Shown piece after piece: positions 18,256-26,721 of a stretch of 64,000 nucleotides of DNA. The stretch spans positions 62,001 to 126,000 of the forward strand of contig NZ_QFBC01000008.1 in assembly GCF_003122325.1 (NCBI RefSeq). Direction: 5' to 3'. The stretch's first letter is position 1, and each line of letters opens with the position of its first letter. Source of the DNA: Rhizobium album. Lineage in GTDB: Bacteria > Pseudomonadota > Alphaproteobacteria > Rhizobiales > Rhizobiaceae. Made by a program: the position numbers and the translations under genes. The notes beneath the pieces were generated by a model, which worked only from the letters and a program-made list of their open reading frames with translations, was not told the origin of the DNA and made no database searches.

Positions 18256-19038
18256 ATGTTGAATGACGAACAGCGCGCCGAATGCGCGGCAAGCCTCCTA
18301 GAAAGCCACCGGACCAAGGTGCAGGGCCGCCGCCCCTCGGAAATGTTCCCTGAGATCGAGATCGCCGACAGCTACGCCATCTCCTCGGCCGTTGCCGCCG
18401 AAAGGGTGAAGGCGGGCGCGAAGATCATCGGCCACAAGATCGGCCTTACCTCCAAGGCCATGCAGGCCGCCTCCAAGATCGACGAGCCGGACTACGGCTA
18501 CATGTTCGACGATCTCGTGCTTGCAGACGGCGCGAAGGTGCGGTTCGAGGATTTCTGCGTGCCGCGCGTCGAGCCGGAGCTGACTTTCGTGTTGAAGGAG
18601 CCGCTGAAGGGACCAAATGTCGGCCTCGTCGATGTGCTGCGCGCCACGGAATGGGTCATCCCCTCCATCGAGATCATCGATGCGCGTGTCACCGAGCCGC
18701 GCAGGATCTTCGACACCGTGGCCGACAACGGCGCGGCGGCGGGCCTCGTGCTCGGCGGCCGGCCTGTCCGGCCCACCGACATCGATCTGCGCTGGGCCGG
18801 CGCCATCTTCTACCGCAACTCGGAAATCGAGGAGACCGGCCTTGCCGCCGGCGTGCTCGGCCATCCGGCCATGGCGGTCGCCTGGCTCGCCAACAAGCTC
18901 GCCCCCTTCGGCGTCACGCTGGAGCCCGGCCACATGCTGCTCTCCGGCAGCTTCACCCGGCCCGTCTGGGCGAGGAAGGGCGATACGCTGCATGCCGATT
19001 TCGGCCCGCTCGGCGCCGTCGCCGTCCAGTTCGTGTGA
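18256..19038 (+). CDS. 2-oxo-dienoate hydratase / 4-oxalocrotonate decarboxylase family
   Basis: 260 residues of the fumarylacetoacetase-related MhpD/HpaH/DmpE-DmpH family. It would add water to a 2-oxopent-4-enoate or 2-oxohept-4-ene-dioate, or decarboxylate 4-oxalocrotonate; sequence alone does not separate these. The motifs include GHKIGLTSKAMQ, the metal-binding RVEPELTFVL and SIEIIDARV. No tautomerase or second hydratase-family gene is present, so either this protein does double duty or the pathway bypasses those steps. It starts 14 bases after the dehydrogenase gene. Confidence 0.88.
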   Translation: MLNDEQRAECAASLLESHRTKVQGRRPSEMFPEIEIADSYAISSAVAAERVKAGAKIIGHKIGLTSKAMQAASKIDEPDYGYMFDDLVLADGAKVRFEDFCVPRVEPELTFVLKEPLKGPNVGLVDVLRATEWVIPSIEIIDARVTEPRRIFDTVADNGAAAGLVLGGRPVRPTDIDLRWAGAIFYRNSEIEETGLAAGVLGHPAMAVAWLANKLAPFGVTLEPGHMLLSGSFTRPVWARKGDTLHADFGPLGAVAVQFV

Positions 19039-19045
19039 GGCGGCG

Positions 19046-19828
19046 ATGCAGGCGCCCCGCAACAGCTTCAAGCGCCGGCTGCTGGCCGGCGAAACCCAGA
19101 ACGGCCTCTGGCTGACGCTCGGCAGCCCGATCTCCTCGGAGGCCCTGTCGCTCGTCGGCTTCGACTGGCTGCTGTTCGACACGGAACATTCCCCGGTCGA
19201 TCTCGCCGCCGTCCAGCCCCTGCTGCAGGCTGCCGCGATCGGTACGGCGCAGGCGGTCGTCCGCCCGGCCTGGAACGACAAGGTACTGATCAAGCGCGTC
19301 CTCGACATGGGCGCCCAGACACTGCTGGTGCCCTTCATCGAGAGCCCGGAAGAAGCGGCGGCCGCCGTCGCGGCAACCCGCTATCCGCCGAGGGGACTGC
19401 GGGGCGTCGCCGGTGCGACGCGGGCCAGCCGCTTTGGGCTGACGTCGGATTATTTCACGGTCGCGGACGATGAGGTCGCCGTCCTCGTGCAGATCGAGAC
19501 GGTCGGCGCGCTCGCGCGGCTGGAGGAGATCGCCGCCGTGCCGGGTGTCGACGGCGTCTTCATCGGCCCCTCCGATCTTTCAGCCTCGATGGGCTTTCTC
19601 GGTCGGGCGGGCGCCGGGGAGGTGCAGGTCGTGCTCGAGGAGGCTGCCGCGCGTATACGTGCTGCGGGCAAGGCGCCTGGTATCCTCGCCACCAATGCTG
19701 CCGACGCATTGCGCTACCGCGGCTGGGGCTACCGCTTCATTGCCGGGGCGGTCGATCTCGGCCTGCTGCTTGCCGGAGCACGGGCCGTTCTCACGGAAAT
19801 GAAAGGCAGCGCGCCGCAGCATGCCTAG
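19046..19828 (+). CDS. HpcH/HpaI-family 4-hydroxy-2-oxo-acid aldolase
   Basis: Metal-dependent class II aldolase that would split the hydrated pathway intermediate into pyruvate and an aldehyde or semialdehyde. 260 residues with GLWLTLGSP, FDWLLFDTEHSP (acid/base His), QIETVGALARLEEI (metal Glu) and VFIGPSDLSASMG (metal Asp). It is the last gene of the meta-cleavage operon, 7 bases after the hydratase gene. No partner CoA-acylating aldehyde dehydrogenase (MhpF/DmpF) is present, as is usual for HpaI-type aldolases. Confidence 0.9.
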   Translation: MQAPRNSFKRRLLAGETQNGLWLTLGSPISSEALSLVGFDWLLFDTEHSPVDLAAVQPLLQAAAIGTAQAVVRPAWNDKVLIKRVLDMGAQTLLVPFIESPEEAAAAVAATRYPPRGLRGVAGATRASRFGLTSDYFTVADDEVAVLVQIETVGALARLEEIAAVPGVDGVFIGPSDLSASMGFLGRAGAGEVQVVLEEAAARIRAAGKAPGILATNAADALRYRGWGYRFIAGAVDLGLLLAGARAVLTEMKGSAPQHA

Positions 19829-20122
19829 ATGGCGTGGTTGTCGTTCGATTGTTCCACGGTGGCTTGCCGGCTGGACGCGTCTGGAAAGCGGATCGCTATT
19901 TTGCCTGCGGGCAGGGGTTCAATCCCGCGCTCTCGGCGCTCGGCCCCATCATGGCCCTGCCTTCGGCATTGCAATTGATATAAGTCTCTTCCCAAACCGG
20001 TCGGGTATGGACCGTTGAAGTCTTCACCGGGACGGTCCTGGCGACTCAAGCCGGAACGGCACGGAATCGGCCGCCCGGATTACGGCGGGGCAACTTCGCC
20101 CCGCCGGTTCAAGCCCCCGGCG

Positions 20123-20782
20123 TCATATGCATACCAGGTGCATGATGGTTTTGATGTTGAACTGGATTCTGTCCTCGAGAGCGTCCTTGGCCATGAGATC
20201 CCGCTCGTAGATGATCGAGCCGGTAAAGCGGTTCGTCAGGTAATAATAGCCGACGGCGGCGATCGTGATGTTGAGCTGCACCGGGTCGATGCCGCTGCGG
20301 AACACGCCTGCCGCCACGCCACGTTCAAGGATCTCCGAGACCATGCCGACAAGCTTGCGGCTGGAGGACTTGACGATGTCCGATTTTTTCAAATGCTTTG
20401 CGCGGTGCAGGTTCTCGCTATTGACGAGAGTCAGGAATTCCGGGTTCTTCAGATAATATTCCCAGGTGAAGCGAACGAGCTGTTCCAGCGCGGCCTTCGG
20501 ATCGAGATCCTCGAGATGGAGTTTCTGTTCTGCGCTGCGGATGTCGAGATACGCTTCTTCGAGAACGGTCTGGAACAACCCCTCCTTGCTCTCGAAATAG
20601 TGGTAGATCATACGTTTGTTGGCCTTGGCCTTCTCGGCGATGTCATCCACGCGCGCGCCACCTAAGCCATTCTTCGCAAACTCCTTTTTCGCAGCCTCAA
20701 GGATGCGGGTCTTGGTGGCCTCCGCGTCGCGGATACGTGGCTTGCGGCCGGGTTTTTCCTGCTGGTCGCTGGTCGCGTTCAA
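20123..20782 (-). CDS. TetR-family transcriptional regulator
   Basis: 219 residues: an N-terminal helix-turn-helix at about 20-66 (TKTRILEAAKKEFAKNGLGG, then ANKRMIYHYFESKEGLFQTV) and a C-terminal TetR_C effector domain. It is divergent from the sugar-importer operon at 21038. Three copies of a GTAACTAGWTAGTTAC-type palindrome lie in divergent promoters of the cluster (20918, 30766, 34725), and this protein is the obvious candidate to bind them. The effector is unknown; an acyl-CoA or sugar-derived intermediate would fit the cluster. Confidence 0.9.
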   Translation of the reverse strand: MNATSDQQEKPGRKPRIRDAEATKTRILEAAKKEFAKNGLGGARVDDIAEKAKANKRMIYHYFESKEGLFQTVLEEAYLDIRSAEQKLHLEDLDPKAALEQLVRFTWEYYLKNPEFLTLVNSENLHRAKHLKKSDIVKSSSRKLVGMVSEILERGVAAGVFRSGIDPVQLNITIAAVGYYYLTNRFTGSIIYERDLMAKDALEDRIQFNIKTIMHLVCI

Positions 20783-20917
20783 AATTGCTCTCCGCCGCGG
20801 TCGGGGTTTCTACTGTTCCGGTCATATATGCACGAATCGGCCATCGTCAAAAACATCCGAACCGCACGACATGCTCAAGGCCAGTGTAGCCCACTTGACG
20901 GCGATGGCAATAGTGCA

Positions 20918-20933
20918 GTAACTAGTTAGTGCG
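20918..20933. promoter_or_regulatory. Candidate TetR operator 1
   Basis: GTAACTAGTTAGTGCG, containing the 12-base core TAACTAGTTAGT shared with the sites at 30766 and 34725; the right arm is imperfect. It lies 105 bases upstream of the binding-protein start and about 135 bases from the TetR gene start. Confidence 0.65.
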
Positions 20934-21037
20934 TTATTGGAGTGGCGCGCATTGCCGGGAGTGGGTTTCCGATTGTCGCGGGAGCCGGATTCGCCGCCAT
21001 GCAGCAATGTTTTTTCAAACGGGAACCGGAGGAGCCA

Positions 21038-22153
21038 ATGTCGACCTTTATCAAGGATTTCATCGAGCGGGAAACGATCAGCCGCCGCAACTTTCTCTTC
21101 GCCACGGCAGCCGGCCTCGGTGTAGCCGCAGTGCCGGGCGTTTTCGGACGGGGTACGGCTGCGGCTGCGCTGACGGATCCGGCGATCGCCTGGAGCTATC
21201 GTGACCGCGCATCGGCCTACTGGAACTCGGTCGTTTCCGGCGGCGAGGCCTTCGTGGAATCGCTCGGCAAGCCGAAAGGCGCGCTGGTCAGCCTGATCAA
21301 CGAGGGCTCGACGGAAAAGTCGCTCGCCGACATCAAGGCCTTCCTCGCCAAGAACAACGGCAATTGCGCCATTGCCTGCGACCCGAACGACAGCCCCAAT
21401 GCCCGGCCCGTCGTCGAGGCGGTGCAGGCGGCCGGCGCCTATATTTCGACGATCTGGAACAAGACCGACGATCTCCATCCCTGGGATTTCGGCGACAACT
21501 ACGTCTCGCACATGACCTGGTCGGACGAGAAGCCGGCGGAAGAGACCGCCCGCATCCTCTTCGAAGCCATGGGCGGCGAAGGCGGTGTCGTGCATCTCGG
21601 CGGCATCGCGGCCAACAACCCGGCCGTCGAGCGTCTTGCCGGCCTCAAGAACGCGCTGAAGGATTTCCCGAAGATCGAGTTGCTCGACGCCCAGCCGGCG
21701 GACTGGGACACCCAGAAGGGCGCCGCGCTGATGTCCTCGTTCCTGACCCGCTACGGCGACAAGATCAAGGGCGTGCATTGCGCCAACGACAACATCGCCT
21801 ACGGTGTCATCGAGGCGCTGCGCGCCGAGGGCATCGAAAATATGCCGATCGTCGCCTATGACGGCAATCCGGAAGCTGTGCAGATGGTTATGGACGGCCA
21901 GCTTCTCGCCACTGTTTTCACCAACCCGCATTGGGGCGGCGGCATCAGCGCGGCGCTCGCCTACCACGCGGCCATCGGCACCTTCAAGCCGTCCGAAGAG
22001 CCGAAGGAACACCGCGAATTCTATGGCCCGACGATCCTCGTCACGGCCAAGGACGCCGCCGAGTTCAAGGCGAAATATCTCGACTCGGTTCCGGCCTACG
22101 ACTGGAAGGACTTCTGGGGGCCGTCGAACGGCCAGATCCAGTACAAGTCCTGA
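21038..22153 (+). CDS. Ribose-type sugar ABC transporter binding protein, Tat-exported
   Basis: Periplasmic binding protein of the LacI/RbsB fold, 371 residues. ATG 21038 has a CGGAGGAG site. The N-terminus carries a twin-arginine signal (ISRRNFLFATAAGLGVAAVPG), unusual for this family and suggesting export in folded form. Later motifs include VHCANDNIAYGVIEAL and MPIVAYDGNPEAVQMV, the equivalents of the RbsB hinge and ligand loop. It opens a run of nine closely spaced genes ending at a terminator at 29836. The solute is unknown; the downstream enzymes suggest a polyol or sugar derivative. Confidence 0.9.
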   Translation: MSTFIKDFIERETISRRNFLFATAAGLGVAAVPGVFGRGTAAAALTDPAIAWSYRDRASAYWNSVVSGGEAFVESLGKPKGALVSLINEGSTEKSLADIKAFLAKNNGNCAIACDPNDSPNARPVVEAVQAAGAYISTIWNKTDDLHPWDFGDNYVSHMTWSDEKPAEETARILFEAMGGEGGVVHLGGIAANNPAVERLAGLKNALKDFPKIELLDAQPADWDTQKGAALMSSFLTRYGDKIKGVHCANDNIAYGVIEALRAEGIENMPIVAYDGNPEAVQMVMDGQLLATVFTNPHWGGGISAALAYHAAIGTFKPSEEPKEHREFYGPTILVTAKDAAEFKAKYLDSVPAYDWKDFWGPSNGQIQYKS

Positions 22154-22161
22154 ACCGGCCG

Positions 22162-22186
22162 GGCGGCAGCGCCCGCCGCTGCCGCC
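22162..22186 (+). promoter_or_regulatory. Intra-operon hairpin after the binding-protein gene
   Basis: GGCGGCAGCG and CGCTGCCGCC form a perfect 10-bp stem around a 5-base loop, 9 bases after the binding-protein stop and before the permease start. There is no T-run. It probably limits transcription into, or stabilises mRNA upstream of, the membrane genes. Confidence 0.55.
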
Positions 22187-22224
22187 AGTTCCCCCTATGT
22201 TTTCCTGGAAGAGGGGTGTCTGAC

Positions 22225-23190
22225 GTGACACGTCGTCTATCGCGCGAAACCTTGATCAAATGGGCGCCGCTGCTGGTGCTGATCGCGCTGGTGATCTTTT
22301 TCACCGCGCTCAATCCGATGTTCTTCTCGCTGCGGAATTTCGCCCGCATCGCGATTGCGGCGGCCCCGGCGCTTATGGTTGCGGTCGGCGTCACGTTCAT
22401 CATCGTCATGGGGTCGATCGACCTTTCCATGGAAGGAACGGTTTCGCTTACCGCGGTTTCCTTCGCCTTCATCTTCGCCCAGCTCGGCGGCTCGCTCGCC
22501 GGTCTGGGCTGGATCGCCATTCCGATTGTGCTCGTCCTCGGCGGATTGATCGGGCTTCTCAACGGGCTGGTGCACGTGAAGCTGAAGGTTCCATCCTTCA
22601 TGGCGAGCCTTGCCATGGGCTTCGTCGGCACGGGCGCCGCGGTCCTGCTGACCGGCGGCGATATCGTGAAGGTTGGCGATGCCGCGTTTCGCGGACTGCT
22701 CACGGTGCGCTGGCTCGGTTTCCCGCTGATGGTCTATGTCGCCGGCTTCTTCCTGCTCGTCGGCTGGTTCATCCAGACGCATACGACGCTCGGCCGTAAT
22801 TTCTACGCGGTCGGCGGCGGCGAGGATCTGGCCCATGCCTCGGGCCTCAACGTCACCCGCGTCCGTATGGCGGGCTTTGCACTTGCCGGTGTCTTCTACG
22901 CTATCGCCGCGATCCTCGTCGTCGCTCGCATCGGACAGGCGGAATCCGTTACGGGCGCCAACTTCATGTTCGTGTCGATCACCTCGGTGGTCGTGGGCGG
23001 GGTGGCCCTCTGGGGCGGCATCGGCGGCGTGTGGAACGCGCTGGTCGGCGTGCTGATCGTCGGCGTCATCGACAACGGCATGGTCGTCATCGGCCTGCCC
23101 GATTTCCTCCAGGCCGGCGTGCTCGGCTTGCTCGTCATTCTTGCCGTCGTGCTTTCGACCGACCGCAAGATGGTTTCCTTCGTGAAGTGA
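22225..23190 (+). CDS. Ribose-type ABC permease (RbsC family) 1
   Basis: Inner-membrane permease, 321 residues. It has about eight to ten hydrophobic helices and the RbsC signature region VGVTFIIVMGSIDLSMEG, followed by LGLLNGLVHVKLKVPSFMAS-like and GRNFYAVGGGEDLAHASGLN segments. GTG 22225 is chosen because GAGGGG lies 8-9 bases upstream; GTG 22216 in the same frame is possible. It is followed 8 bases later by the ATPase gene. A second permease encoded from 24713 would complete a heterodimer. Confidence 0.9.
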   Translation: MTRRLSRETLIKWAPLLVLIALVIFFTALNPMFFSLRNFARIAIAAAPALMVAVGVTFIIVMGSIDLSMEGTVSLTAVSFAFIFAQLGGSLAGLGWIAIPIVLVLGGLIGLLNGLVHVKLKVPSFMASLAMGFVGTGAAVLLTGGDIVKVGDAAFRGLLTVRWLGFPLMVYVAGFFLLVGWFIQTHTTLGRNFYAVGGGEDLAHASGLNVTRVRMAGFALAGVFYAIAAILVVARIGQAESVTGANFMFVSITSVVVGGVALWGGIGGVWNALVGVLIVGVIDNGMVVIGLPDFLQAGVLGLLVILAVVLSTDRKMVSFVK

Positions 23191-23198
23191 GGCGCGCC

Positions 23199-24704
23199 AT
23201 GTACGAGCTCAAAGCCGTCGACAAGAAATTTCCCGGCGTCCATGCGCTGAAAGCCATCGACTTTCATATCAAGCGCGGCGAGATCGTCGGCCTCGTCGGC
23301 GAGAACGGCGCCGGCAAATCGACCCTGATGAAGGTCATCTACGGCGCGTACCAGCCGGACGGCGGCCAGATCTTGATCAATGGATCGTCCGTGCGTTTCG
23401 CCAATCCACGGCAGGCGATGGAAAAGGGCATCGGGATGGTGTTCCAGGAACAGTCCCTGATCCCGAACCTGACCGTCATGGAGAACATCTTCCTCGGCTA
23501 CGAGCGCCAGTTCGTCCGCTTCGGCGTGGTCGACTGGAAGGCCATGGCCAGGGCGGCGAAGGCCCAGCTCGCCAAGGTGAAGCTCGATATCGATCCGGCG
23601 ACGGTGACGTCGAAGCTCTCCTTCGCCCAGCGCCAACTCGTGGAACTTGCCAAGGTGCTGACGCTGGAGGAGCGGGTGAAGGGCGATCTCGTCATCCTGC
23701 TCGACGAGCCGACCTCGGTCCTTTCGAAGGAGGAGGTCGAGCTTCTCTTCAAGCTTGTCCGCGAACTGACGACCCGTGCCTCCTTCATCTTCGTCTCGCA
23801 CCGCATGGACGAGGTGATGGCGCTCTCGGATCGCATCTATGTGATGAAGGACGGCGAAGTGGTCGACGTCGTCGAGCGCGGCGGGGCAACGGCGGATGCC
23901 ATCCAGCACAAGATGGTCGGCCGCAACGTCGACAAGCAATATTACCGCGAGCACCTGCAAAAGCCGTTCGATCCGTCCAAGGTGCTGGTCGAGATGGCGG
24001 GCGTCGGTCTCCCGGGGCGTATCCAGGACATCTCCCTGAAACTGCATGCCGGGGAGGTCCTGTGCCTCGTCGGCACGGAGGGGGCAGGTCGCGAGGCGAT
24101 CCTGCGCACCATCTACGGCATGCTGACACCGGCGACTGGGCGCCTCGTCATCAAGGGCGCGGATGCCAACGGCTATTCTCCCCGCAATACGGTGGCCCAC
24201 GGCGTCGGCTATGTGCCGCGCGAGCGCAAGATCGAGGGTATCGTCGCCGGCATGAACGTCTATGAGAACATGACGCTCTCGCAGATGAAGAACCATTCGC
24301 GCGGCGGCGTTCTGCGTGTTGCCGAGGAGCGGGCGCTGGCGCGCGACTGGATCAGGAAGCTGTCGATCAAGGCGCATTCCGAATTCGCCGATTGCGGCAA
24401 TCTTTCTGGCGGCAACCAGCAGAAGGTCGTGCTTGCCAAGTGGCGCTCCGCCGGCTCAGACATCATGCTGCTCGATCACCCGACGCGCGGTCTCGACATC
24501 GGCGCCAAGGAAGACGTCTACGACATGGTCCGGGCGATGAGCGAGGCGGGCGTCGGCATCGTTCTGGTCGCCGATACCCTGGAAGAGGCCATCGGCCTTT
24601 CGCATACCATCATCGTCGTCAAGGACGGTCGCATCCAGACGCAATTCACCTGCGAGCCGGGCGCCAAGCCGACGCCCTACGACCTGCTGCACTACATGAT
24701 CTGA
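23199..24704 (+). CDS. Ribose-type ABC transporter ATPase (two nucleotide-binding domains)
   Basis: 501 residues with tandem ABC domains, as in RbsA/MglA. The first has Walker [10 protein letters not shown], signature SFAQRQLVELAKVL and Walker B VILLDEPTS. The second has a degenerate Walker A (GTEGAGREAILR), signature [14 protein letters not shown] and an altered Walker B, LLDHPTRGLDIGAK, where His replaces the catalytic-base Glu. The second site is therefore predicted to hydrolyse ATP poorly, leaving one active site. ATG 23199 follows the permease stop by 8 bases. Confidence 0.92.
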   Translation: MYELKAVDKKFPGVHALKAIDFHIKRGEIVGLVGENGAGKSTLMKVIYGAYQPDGGQILINGSSVRFANPRQAMEKGIGMVFQEQSLIPNLTVMENIFLGYERQFVRFGVVDWKAMARAAKAQLAKVKLDIDPATVTSKLSFAQRQLVELAKVLTLEERVKGDLVILLDEPTSVLSKEEVELLFKLVRELTTRASFIFVSHRMDEVMALSDRIYVMKDGEVVDVVERGGATADAIQHKMVGRNVDKQYYREHLQKPFDPSKVLVEMAGVGLPGRIQDISLKLHAGEVLCLVGTEGAGREAILRTIYGMLTPATGRLVIKGADANGYSPRNTVAHGVGYVPRERKIEGIVAGMNVYENMTLSQMKNHSRGGVLRVAEERALARDWIRKLSIKAHSEFADCGNLSGGNQQKVVLAKWRSAGSDIMLLDHPTRGLDIGAKEDVYDMVRAMSEAGVGIVLVADTLEEAIGLSHTIIVVKDGRIQTQFTCEPGAKPTPYDLLHYMI

Positions 24705-24712
24705 GGGACAAG

Positions 24713-25654
24713 ATGGACATTCAACGCTTCAAGCCGCACCTGCCCTGGATCACGCTTGTCGTGCTCGTCGCAATTGTCGGCATCAACGATCCGGGCTTCC
24801 TGCGCCCTTCGAACCTGCTCGGCATTGCCGGAGACATCGTGCCGCTGTTCATCATGGCGCTCGGGCTCACCTTCGCCATCTATATCGGCGGCATCGACCT
24901 TTCGGCGCAGTCCATGGCCAATATGGTGACGGTCATCGCCTCCGTCTACCTGGCGTCGATGGGGGCGTGGGTGGCGGTAGTCTGCGTGCTTGCGGGCTTT
25001 CTGCTCGGCGGTCTTTCCGGCTTCGTGACCACGCGGCTCTATGTGCCGTCGTTCATCTCGACGCTTGCCGTCGGCGGCATCGCCTTCTCGATAGCGCAAT
25101 GGCTGTCCGGCCAGCGTGCGCTCAATATGGATGCGACGCAGCGCAACGAGACCTTCGGCTGGATGATCGGCCGTATCTGGGGCGTGCCGAACGAGTTGCT
25201 CATTGCTGCCGTTCTTGTTCTGGCCTGCCTCTTCATCGAGCGCCGCACGACGCTCGGCCGCGCCCTGAAGGCAGTCGGCGCGGGGGAGCTTGCCGCCGCC
25301 GCGTCTGGACTGAATGTCGCGCGTTACAAGATTCTCGCCTTCGCGATATCCGGCGCACTCGCTGCCATCGCCGGCCTGCTGTTCGCCGTCAAACTCTCCG
25401 GCGGAGCGCCGACGATCGCCAACGGCTTCCTGCTGCCGGCCATCGTCGCGGTGCTGGTCGGCGGCACGCCGCTGACGGGTGGGGTCGGAGGCGTCGTCAA
25501 TACGGTGGTCGGCACGCTCATCGTCGCCGTCATCCGCGCCTCGATGCTCTATTTCGAGATCGATGCGACACGCCAGCAGATCGTTTTCGGCGTCGTGCTG
25601 ATCGTCGCTATCGCTCTGACGATCGACCGCGCCAAGTTGCGCACCGTGAAGTGA
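24713..25654 (+). CDS. Ribose-type ABC permease (RbsC family) 2
   Basis: Second permease subunit, 313 residues. It has the family signature GLTFAIYIGGIDLSAQS near residue 55, GRALKAVGAGELAAAASGLN in the coupling region and a C-terminal glycine-rich helix block (GGTPLTGGVGGVVNTVVG). It starts 8 bases after the ATPase gene. Together with the permease encoded from 22225 it probably forms a heterodimeric channel, an arrangement seen in several rhizobial sugar importers. Confidence 0.91.
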   Translation: MDIQRFKPHLPWITLVVLVAIVGINDPGFLRPSNLLGIAGDIVPLFIMALGLTFAIYIGGIDLSAQSMANMVTVIASVYLASMGAWVAVVCVLAGFLLGGLSGFVTTRLYVPSFISTLAVGGIAFSIAQWLSGQRALNMDATQRNETFGWMIGRIWGVPNELLIAAVLVLACLFIERRTTLGRALKAVGAGELAAAASGLNVARYKILAFAISGALAAIAGLLFAVKLSGGAPTIANGFLLPAIVAVLVGGTPLTGGVGGVVNTVVGTLIVAVIRASMLYFEIDATRQQIVFGVVLIVAIALTIDRAKLRTVK

Positions 25655-25664
25655 GGGCGGGACC

Positions 25665-26699
25665 ATGAACACCATGCGCGCCGCCGTCCTGACTGCACCG
25701 AAACGCTTCGAGATCCGTCAGGTTCCTGTGCCGGCCATCGGTCCGGAAGACGTTCTGGTGCAGGTGGCGCGCACGGGCATTTGCGGTACGGACATTCATA
25801 TCTTCAACGGCCACTATGCCGCCGATCGGCTGCCGCTGGTTCCCGGCCATGAATTCTGCGGGACGATTGCAGAATGGGGGTGCAACGTGCGGCATCCGGC
25901 AGTCGGCGCCCGCGTCGTCGTCGACATCAATATCGGCTGTGGAACGTGCTTCTGGTGCCGGCGCAACGAAGTGCTGAATTGCGCCGAAGTCACCCAGGTC
26001 GGTATCGGCCGCGACGGCGCCTTCGCCGAATTCGTTGCAGTTCCCGCCCGCTTGGCGATCCCCGTCGTCGCCGATATCGCCGACGACGTGCTTGCACTCA
26101 CCGAGCCGGTCGCCTGCGTGGTTCGCGCGGCGCGCAAGGCGCAGGTCGGGTTTGGCCAATCCGTGGTTATTTTCGGCGCCGGCCCGATCGGCAACCTGCA
26201 TGTGCAGATGATGCGGCTTGTCGGCGCCGCGCCGATCATCGTCGCCGATCTTTCCGCCGATCGCTGCCGGATGGCCATCGAAGCAGGAGCGGACGCGGCG
26301 GTGTCCGTCCCTGCCGAACTCGAACCGACCGTGCGGAGAATGACCGGCGGGCGCGGGGCCGATCTCGTCATCGAGAGCGTCGGCAATCGAAAGCTCTACG
26401 GGCAGGCATTCGGCCTGGCGCGTCGCGGCGGCCATGTCGCCTTCTTCGGCATCACGCCGCCGGGCGAGACCGTGCCTGTCGATATCCTCAAGACGGTGCT
26501 GGAGGAGGGAAGCCTCAAAGGGTCCGTCGCCGGCATGGGCGAGGACATGCACGACGCCCTGACCCTGCTTTCGCACGGCCGTTTCCGCACGGCCGATTTC
26601 ACCAAGGCAAGCTATTGCCTGGAAAATATCCAGGACGCTTTCGAAACCCTCGGCGACCGGCCGCGGGACCTGAAGACACAAATCGCCATCGCGGCGTAA
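25665..26699 (+). CDS. Zinc-dependent alcohol/polyol dehydrogenase (MDR family)
   Basis: NAD(P)-dependent oxidation of a secondary alcohol, 344 residues. Catalytic-zinc ligands are visible in GICGTDIH and GHEFCG. The four structural-zinc cysteines are in GCGTCFWCRRNEVLNC and the nucleotide-binding motif is FGAGPIGNLH. The profile resembles sorbitol, threonine and related polyol dehydrogenases. Placed directly after the importer genes (10-base gap), it likely performs the first or an early oxidation of the imported compound. Confidence 0.92.
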   Translation: MNTMRAAVLTAPKRFEIRQVPVPAIGPEDVLVQVARTGICGTDIHIFNGHYAADRLPLVPGHEFCGTIAEWGCNVRHPAVGARVVVDINIGCGTCFWCRRNEVLNCAEVTQVGIGRDGAFAEFVAVPARLAIPVVADIADDVLALTEPVACVVRAARKAQVGFGQSVVIFGAGPIGNLHVQMMRLVGAAPIIVADLSADRCRMAIEAGADAAVSVPAELEPTVRRMTGGRGADLVIESVGNRKLYGQAFGLARRGGHVAFFGITPPGETVPVDILKTVLEEGSLKGSVAGMGEDMHDALTLLSHGRFRTADFTKASYCLENIQDAFETLGDRPRDLKTQIAIAA

Positions 26700-26721
26700 A
26701 TACTCGAAGTGGAGGTATCAG

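Noticed and set aside
19829-20122. Possible short gene after the HpcH/HpaI aldolase
   Set aside because: Frames here are short, lack ribosome sites and match no family I recognise; nothing can be supported in these 294 bases.
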